This document shows, one piece after another, positions 58,001 to 64,000 of a DNA stretch of 64,000 nucleotides; the first letter of the stretch is position 1, and each line of letters opens with the position of its first letter. Location: the NCBI GenBank assembly GCA_020831715.1, contig JAFIGA010000048.1:1-64000 (forward strand), read 5' to 3'. The stretch comes from Leptospira sp. (GTDB lineage: Bacteria; Spirochaetota; Leptospiria; Leptospirales; Leptospiraceae). The notes below the pieces were generated by a model. The model saw only the letters and a program-made list of their open reading frames with translations, was not told where the DNA came from and searched no databases. Position numbers and translations under genes: made by a program.

Positions 58001-59166
58001 TAAAAAGCCGCCACAAGAATGGTTTCAATTTCATTCTTGGGAAGATCCCTGGGAAGGCTATCTAAAAAAGAGTAGGTGGACGCAAGGCTTGCAATCCCCG
58101 GAAGATCGATTTTTTTAACTTCATATTCCGAAAGTCTTTGGGGGATTTTCAGTTCTAAGTAAATTTTTCGAATCCCTTCTACAGCTTTGATTGCGGCTTC
58201 AATCACAGAAATATTGGATACATCTTCATCGAGTGCTTTGGCTATTAGAACGTATTTTCCTGCGGATGATGTTAGGTTGTATTCCATAACGTGAGGAAGT
58301 AGAATTCCCATAGCCTGGTATATATCAAGATTCGTAATATTTGTAGCCGCAAGTGATAGGGCGTAGTTTAATCCGAGAGAACTAACAGATTGCGATATTC
58401 CGGTGAGAATACTAGCCGATGCCAATGAGTATTTATGTCCCATTGATTTTGGGTCTCTTGTCGCCGGGACAATATTTTTCGATATTAATTCAATAGCACG
58501 AAGTGCACTGGAGTTGGTTAGCTCATTGGAGAATTTGGAAAGTATGGTATCTACAGCAGAAGAAAGTATTGCTATTCCTGTCTTTGCTATTTCTTGACTG
58601 GAAAGAGTGATTGCTATCTTGGGATCGACAATTACTAATTTAGGAAACAACCACTCATGGGCGAAATATTTTCTATTCCTATCCCTATCATCTATTATTG
58701 AAAGAAAGGGAGACACTTCATTTCCCAGAACAGGTCTAGTAGGAATTATCACCAAGGGAAGGGGAGGATTTTTTACCTTACCCTTTACTAAAAATAATTC
58801 TTCAGCGAAGCAATCGTTTGTGGCAAGAAGCGATACGGCTTTACAGGCATTGATAGAATCAAAACCTCCATAAGCAACTATGCAATCAGCATTGGATATC
58901 CTGGCAAAATATGCTGCAGAATCCAACTGTTTAAAATTAGGTTCTGCTTCGATATCATCGTAAATAATGACACCTTCGATATGCTTTTCTAAGCTAGTTT
59001 TAATAATTGTTAATTCATCGGGATTTTCCATTTCGGACTGAATGGAAAGAAGGATGGCTCTAGAGCCTATGTTTTTTACCAATCCCCCCGATTTATAGGA
59101 ACAATCTGTTTCTATATGGATTTTGGGGGGAAAGTGAAAGTTGATCCATTCCGGTAAGACTGGCAT
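58000..59166 (-). CDS. Iron-containing alcohol dehydrogenase-like protein
   Basis: DCIVAYGGFDSINACKAVSL (GGGS-like), PLVIIPTRPVLGNEVSPF, ALSLAATNITNLDIYQAMGILLPHVMEYN. Confidence 0.85.
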   Translation of the reverse strand: MPVLPEWINFHFPPKIHIETDCSYKSGGLVKNIGSRAILLSIQSEMENPDELTIIKTSLEKHIEGVIIYDDIEAEPNFKQLDSAAYFARISNADCIVAYGGFDSINACKAVSLLATNDCFAEELFLVKGKVKNPPLPLVIIPTRPVLGNEVSPFLSIIDDRDRNRKYFAHEWLFPKLVIVDPKIAITLSSQEIAKTGIAILSSAVDTILSKFSNELTNSSALRAIELISKNIVPATRDPKSMGHKYSLASASILTGISQSVSSLGLNYALSLAATNITNLDIYQAMGILLPHVMEYNLTSSAGKYVLIAKALDEDVSNISVIEAAIKAVEGIRKIYLELKIPQRLSEYEVKKIDLPGIASLASTYSFLDSLPRDLPKNEIETILVAAF

Positions 59167-59204
59167 GTAGAGGATAAGTCTTAAGGATTAGAGTAAGGTT
59201 TCTA

Positions 59205-59525
59205 TTATCCTAAGAAAACCTCCGTGATTCTTTCTGACAATTTGTCCAATACTTCCGGGCTTAGGTTGTCATAATCACCGTTCTTAAGTTTGTTTTTTAC
59301 TTCTTTTAATTTCTCCGATCTCTCTTGGGATTCGGGTTCAGCTATAATTTGTTTGGAGATATTTGCAACTTCTTGGCTCAGTCTTGCTTGCAATGACATT
59401 TGTTTGGCTGTATCCGAAATAGTTACACTATCAGATCCAAGACTGGTTTCGTTTTTAACTACATTAGTGGTTTTCTTAGGCTCATATCCTGCACCACCGA
59501 TTCTTCCTACTCTGTCGATATTCAT
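59205..59525 (-). CDS. flgM: Anti-sigma-28 factor FlgM-like
   Basis: SDSVTISDTAKQMSLQARL and C-terminal EKLKEVKNKLKNGDYDNLSPEVLDKLSERI typical of FlgM. Confidence 0.82.
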   Translation of the reverse strand: MNIDRVGRIGGAGYEPKKTTNVVKNETSLGSDSVTISDTAKQMSLQARLSQEVANISKQIIAEPESQERSEKLKEVKNKLKNGDYDNLSPEVLDKLSERITEVFLG

Positions 59526-59553
59526 AATTCCTATCCTCTACAATTAATATCGG

Positions 59554-60267
59554 TCAATTCTGCGAGTCCTTTAGCGAAAATTTCCCATGATTATTGATTA
59601 AAATCGTAAATTCTCCTTTTATAGCAGGGGGGCAAGCCTTCAGCTTTTGGGGATTTTCGTAGTACAATACTTCTTCGTAAAGTTTTGTCAATTCTCTTCC
59701 AATCAAAATTTCACAGTCCGGGAAAACAGCTTCCAGAATATCGAGGAGAGCCGGCATTTTATGCACAGACTCATACCAAACTATTAGACCATCGGTTTCC
59801 TTGGCTTTCATGAGTTGATTGGTCTTTTTTCCTTTCTTTTCCGATAAAAACCCCAAAAAAAGAGTAGGATTTGCCTGAAAGCCAGAAACAGAGAGAAGCG
59901 CCGCCATAGCAGAGGGTCCGGGTATTGGAATCGGCTGGATTCCACGAACTCGCAGGTCTCGAACAACCCAAGAACCGGGATCGGAAATCCCCGGCGTTCC
60001 CGCATCTGATACTAGACTGTAATTTTTTCCTTGCTTGATGCCGGTTTCCACATAATCCAGATAATGAGGATCATTGGACTTATGAAGAGTTTTTGCTTGT
60101 GTGGGAATGCCTAAATCCCTCAGTAGGGGGATTGTTTTTTGGGCATTTTCACAGAAAATGACCTCAGAATCATTCATGACTTCAATGGCACGAAGGGTGA
60201 TATCTTTCTTATTTCCAATAGGTGTGGCAACAATGTAGAATTTGCCAAATTCGGTATTATGGTTCAT
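59554..60267 (-). CDS. rsmI: 16S rRNA (cytidine-2'-O)-methyltransferase
   Basis: YIVATPIGNKKDITLRAIEVM, LVSDAGTPGISDPG, PIPGPSAMAALLSVSGF. Confidence 0.95.
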   Translation of the reverse strand: MNHNTEFGKFYIVATPIGNKKDITLRAIEVMNDSEVIFCENAQKTIPLLRDLGIPTQAKTLHKSNDPHYLDYVETGIKQGKNYSLVSDAGTPGISDPGSWVVRDLRVRGIQPIPIPGPSAMAALLSVSGFQANPTLFLGFLSEKKGKKTNQLMKAKETDGLIVWYESVHKMPALLDILEAVFPDCEILIGRELTKLYEEVLYYENPQKLKACPPAIKGEFTILINNHGKFSLKDSQN

Positions 60268-60285
60268 ATTGCTTCTTCCCGAAAG

Positions 60286-60996
60286 TTACCTGTAGCAACC
60301 CGGAGGATCTACATTTTCAGGGCATGGACATCCGATTTCTTCGGTTCCGGGATAATTACAAGGATTGCATTCGGTTCCCACCGGACAACTTTCTCTGCTC
60401 CCACAATTAGGTTGGGTGCAAATCTCCGGATTACAACCCGATCCTACCGGGCAAGCCTTCGGATTTACAGAGGAACAGACCGAAACAGGTGTCGATTGGT
60501 TGGAAATGACCCCGGAATTCAAGAAGGCTCTCATGGAAAATGTGTAGATCTGACATCTCTGGAAGGGAACTAGACCCGGAGGAGGGACGAAATTCTTGAT
60601 TTTTCTGGTTACCAGTCGATTATTTTCAGTTGAAGCCTCTATGGGCAAATGCGGGAAAGAAGGAGCAATCCCATCTTCCAGATATTCGCCTGCAAGTGTC
60701 TCTGCAACTGATGGGATCGAAGCTCCTATATAGAGATTGTACCCCACAAATTGGGGTTCACGATTGGTCACAAAATAGGTCAAAATATATTCCGGTTTCG
60801 CGTTCGCTTCAAAGCCGGTAACTTGTAAATTTTCATTCACATTGCTGGTTGAAGGTCTAAGATTAAAGATCTGTGGAACACCCACCGGGACAAAAAATAC
60901 AAAGGGCGCTACAGGAGTGTCTGTATTCATCCCGCAACGAGAAAAATTGCTTAGGATTGAAAGAGAAAATAGTACTATGCAGAGAGATTTTCTCAT
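60286..60996 (-). CDS. Hypothetical lipoprotein with cysteine-rich C-terminus
   Basis: MRKSLCIVLFSLSILSNFSRC signal; C-terminal CPVGSGCNP...CPVGTECNPC...CPCPENVDPPGC. Confidence 0.72.
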   Translation of the reverse strand: MRKSLCIVLFSLSILSNFSRCGMNTDTPVAPFVFFVPVGVPQIFNLRPSTSNVNENLQVTGFEANAKPEYILTYFVTNREPQFVGYNLYIGASIPSVAETLAGEYLEDGIAPSFPHLPIEASTENNRLVTRKIKNFVPPPGLVPFQRCQIYTFSMRAFLNSGVISNQSTPVSVCSSVNPKACPVGSGCNPEICTQPNCGSRESCPVGTECNPCNYPGTEEIGCPCPENVDPPGCYR

Positions 60997-61052
60997 AAAA
61001 AATATCATTTAGGGATAGAATTTTTTAAAAACTTCCCAAGTAAAGGAGAAAC

Positions 61053-61742
61053 ATGGGCATACAAAAAAAACTCACGTATATTGGACTCTTTTTCGCATTC
61101 ATTGTACTGATTTACATTCTTTTTTCAACTGACGACACTTCCCAAAAAAAGAAAATGACCTCGGATGAGATGTCCTTTCTTTTTGCCACTCCCGGTGGAA
61201 ATTCGGGTAGTAGCAATTCCAAGGGCAATCCAATGGGACTCAGAGATGAAAACAGTAAGTCTGTTTTCGATTCAGACTTTTATAGTTCCGGAAATTTTAG
61301 CTACGAAGAAATGCAAGCCCAAAATGACGAGGGGGAAAAGGGTGCTATACCAATCAACCCACAGACCGGCAAGCCCTATGAAGAAGCGGCTATGCAACAA
61401 TTCGATCGTTTGAAAGAGTATTTTCCCGAAAATGAACTCATACCAAGAAGATTGACCCCCGAAGTAAAGGCACAACAAGAAGCGAAGGCCCAGAAACTTT
61501 CTGATGCCACAAGGAAGGTGATGGGTGGGAATCCGGATCCTGCTGATTTAAACACCTATTATGGGAATATGGAAAAGCAAGCTAGCGATAGATTAGAGAT
61601 CATCGAATACCTAATCGATGTGCAGGGTGGAGACAATCCCGAGATGGACGAAAAATTCAAGCAGGTATTGGATGGCGTAAAAGCTCAAATGGCACAAATC
61701 CAAAATGAAAAAGAGCAGGCATTTAAGCGAGCAGGTTTATAG
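61053..61742 (+). CDS. Hypothetical TM-anchored protein, probable paralogue of 22836..23519
   Basis: N-terminal TM, disordered linker, YFPENELIPRRLTPEV and RLEIIEYLIDVQ segments resemble those of the other protein. Confidence 0.68.
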   Translation: MGIQKKLTYIGLFFAFIVLIYILFSTDDTSQKKKMTSDEMSFLFATPGGNSGSSNSKGNPMGLRDENSKSVFDSDFYSSGNFSYEEMQAQNDEGEKGAIPINPQTGKPYEEAAMQQFDRLKEYFPENELIPRRLTPEVKAQQEAKAQKLSDATRKVMGGNPDPADLNTYYGNMEKQASDRLEIIEYLIDVQGGDNPEMDEKFKQVLDGVKAQMAQIQNEKEQAFKRAGL

Positions 61743-61745
61743 ATA

Positions 61746-61810
61746 ACCAGTTTTCAAAAAGACCAGATCTTGAAAAAGTCAGATTTCAAAAAAACCAGGT
61801 TTTGAAAAAA
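61746..61810. repeat. Degenerate tandem repeat, about four units of 16-17 bp
   Basis: ACCAGTTTTCAAAAAG / ACCAGATCTTGAAAAAG / TCAGATTTCAAAAAAA / CCAGGTTTTGAAAAAA. Confidence 0.7.
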
Positions 61811-61872
61811 CCGTTGCTTAGACGAGGTGTTACTTTTATCTTTGCAAGTAATACTTTTGCATTGAGGTAATT

Positions 61873-64000
61873 ATGCTACTATTCCTGAGATTGAAGAGAC
61901 GGATTGGGTTTTGGGTTGTTTTATTTTCTTTGGTTGCTTTTGGCAATTGCAGTGGCTTGGGAAAATTGGAGTGGAATCATCCAGAAGAGAATAAAGTCTA
62001 CAATCTTTCGGAAGGCATTCAAGTCCGTGTTTCCCACTCGGAGTTGTCATTTCATTCTCAAGGTTTGGAAACATCCATTATGAGCATGTCCATGGAAGAG
62101 GCATTTTTGGGTGGCAAGGAAGCTGAGGCAAAAGTTGGCTATAGCATGGCTGCATTTAGTTTTAAAGATACGACCATCCGTAATTGCAATCAGCAACATA
62201 TAGAAAAAATGTATGTTGCTTCCGGTAACTTTTTCATTGAAGGATCGGTTTTCGGTTCCAACTGTGAATCAAAATACAAGGTATCTTTCGAACCTAAAGG
62301 ATCCAGGGAACTGGATTTCAAAGTGGAATTCGATGATAAAAGTTTAAACCGCGTTGTATTTCAGATTCTATCCGATCCGGAAGAGCGAATTTATGGCTTG
62401 GGAGAGCAATTTTCCCATTTTGATTTCAAAGGTAAGAAACCATTTTTATTCACTGAAGAGCAGGGTATCGGAAGAGGGGATCAGCCTATCACGACCGGTG
62501 CCAATATTGTAGCCGGAGCCGGTGGGAATGAATACACAACTTATGCACCTATCCCTCATTATATTACAACCAATCATAGACAAGTTTTCTATGAGAACAC
62601 AGGCTATTCGCAATTTGACTTTTCCAAGAGCAATCGAATTTCAGTAGAGTTTTGGGAGGCAAATCTCGAAGGCGGTCTTCAGGGGACAGCATGGATTGGT
62701 ACCCAACCCAGAGAATTGATATCCGAATACACCAATAAAACAGGAAGAATGCCTGAGATGCCGGATTGGGCTTTTGGAACCATATTAGGCTTGCAAGGTG
62801 GCTCAAAAAAAGTTACTGAGGTGATTGATGAAGCCAGAGATAAGGGCAATCCTATAACAGCTCTTTGGATTCAAGATTGGTGTGGACGAAGAGTCACGAA
62901 TTTCGGAGATCAGCTTGCTTGGAGATGGTATGCGGATGAATCTCTTTATCCGGATTTTAAAAAGTTTGTCAACATGATGAACTCTAAAAATGTCAAGGTC
63001 TTGGGATACATCAATCCCTTCCTTGCCGATACTGATCCCAAAAAACCGGGTGGAGATGATTTTACCAATCCAATGTTGGAAGAAGCCAAGAAAAAAGGCT
63101 TCTTGGTTAAAAATGAAAAAGGGGAAGATTATCTCATTCAAACTGTAGGATTTCCCGCATATTTGATCGACCTTACCAATCCCAAAGCTGTTGCATGGAC
63201 CAAGAGTATCATCAAAAAGAACATGATTGATGTGGGCTTGTCAGGCTGGATGGCGGACTTCGGAGAGTGGCTCCCCTATGATGCAGTAATGCATTCGGGT
63301 GTTTCGGCAAAAAATTATCACAACCAATATCCTGTAGATTGGGCAAAACTCAATCGTGAAGCGATCAAAGAGGCGGGAAAAGAGGGCGAAATTGTATTCT
63401 TCACCCGTGCCGGTTTTTCTTATTCCAACAAGTATTCAACATTATTTTGGTTAGGTGATCAAATGGTGAGTTTTCAGACTCATGACGGCTTACCATCAGC
63501 TGTCTTGGGTATGATGACTTCGGGAGTGAGCGGAATCTCTTTGAACCATTCGGATATTGGAGGATACACAACCATATCCAATCCCATAAAGAACTATCAT
63601 AGATCCAAAGAATTACTTTTAAGATGGTCTGAAATGTCGGCACTGTCCCCAGTTTTTCGAACTCATGAGGGAAATCGACCTCTCAAGAATTGGCAGGTTT
63701 ATAACTATGAGAATGAGCTAGGTGAAAAGTCTCAATCCGATGAAGAGACAGTAGAAAAATTTGCCAATATGGGTAAGTTGCATTACGCTTTGAAGGATTA
63801 TTTAAAAATATATGTCAGAGAAGCATCACGTACGGGAATTCCTGTTGTTCGACATCCTTATTTGCATTATCCGAATGACTTGCAAGTGAGAAACTTGAAA
63901 TACCAATACCTTCTAGGAGAAGATTTGATGGTAATGCCTGTTATTTCTGATGGAGAATCTCAAGTATCCGGCTATCTCCCTCAGGGCGAATGGAAACATG
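61873..64000 (+). CDS. GH31-family alpha-glycosidase lipoprotein (sulfoquinovosidase-like), 3' truncated by window edge
   Basis: No stop before the window end, hence missing from the ORF track. Lipobox VAFGNC; IQDWCGRRVTNFGDQLAWRW, GWMADFGEWLPYDAVMHSGVSA (nucleophile Asp block), FTRAGFSYSNKYSTLFWLGDQ, LNHSDIGGYTT, SPVFRTHEGNRP. Confidence 0.9.
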   Translation, partial: MLLFLRLKRRIGFWVVLFSLVAFGNCSGLGKLEWNHPEENKVYNLSEGIQVRVSHSELSFHSQGLETSIMSMSMEEAFLGGKEAEAKVGYSMAAFSFKDTTIRNCNQQHIEKMYVASGNFFIEGSVFGSNCESKYKVSFEPKGSRELDFKVEFDDKSLNRVVFQILSDPEERIYGLGEQFSHFDFKGKKPFLFTEEQGIGRGDQPITTGANIVAGAGGNEYTTYAPIPHYITTNHRQVFYENTGYSQFDFSKSNRISVEFWEANLEGGLQGTAWIGTQPRELISEYTNKTGRMPEMPDWAFGTILGLQGGSKKVTEVIDEARDKGNPITALWIQDWCGRRVTNFGDQLAWRWYADESLYPDFKKFVNMMNSKNVKVLGYINPFLADTDPKKPGGDDFTNPMLEEAKKKGFLVKNEKGEDYLIQTVGFPAYLIDLTNPKAVAWTKSIIKKNMIDVGLSGWMADFGEWLPYDAVMHSGVSAKNYHNQYPVDWAKLNREAIKEAGKEGEIVFFTRAGFSYSNKYSTLFWLGDQMVSFQTHDGLPSAVLGMMTSGVSGISLNHSDIGGYTTISNPIKNYHRSKELLLRWSEMSALSPVFRTHEGNRPLKNWQVYNYENELGEKSQSDEETVEKFANMGKLHYALKDYLKIYVREASRTGIPVVRHPYLHYPNDLQVRNLKYQYLLGEDLMVMPVISDGESQVSGYLPQGEWKH

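Overview
This 64-kb window looks like a chromosomal segment from a spirochaete of the family Leptospiraceae, most likely Leptospira. The call rests on the GC content as read by eye, many small lipoproteins, and Leptospira-type gene families. The window opens inside nqrB and runs through the rest of a Na+-translocating NADH:quinone reductase operon (nqrBCDEF). It then carries mostly ordinary housekeeping and envelope genes: an ABC-F ATPase, rhodanese, serine hydrolase, TonB-dependent receptor, gdhA, hemH, an SGNH hydrolase, acyl-CoA dehydrogenase, an acyltransferase, a SulP transporter, an OmpA protein, ribBA, a DJ-1 protein, an ABC exporter, FecR/PEGA/TPR envelope proteins, trmB, glutathione peroxidase, a GH13 protein, a peptide-binding protein, pgeF, hisE, lpxK, mnmC, an Fe-alcohol dehydrogenase, flgM and rsmI. 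It ends inside a lipoprotein-type GH31 glycosidase that runs off the right edge and is absent from the supplied ORF track. I saw no rRNA, tRNA, CRISPR array or prophage. The main unexplained structure is about 30.05-31.85 kb. It is a dense array of hairpins with unrelated but self-complementary stems, most of them followed by a conserved tail (TATCYTGTTAAC-like) that points away from the stem. The array surrounds a decayed Rpn-family (PD-(D/E)XK) gene. That gene appears to have lost its nuclease core but keeps an intact C-terminal ORF with a strong Shine-Dalgarno, reminiscent of the intragenic small Rpn antitoxins. All homology statements come from reading translated sequence and memory of families; no search was run.
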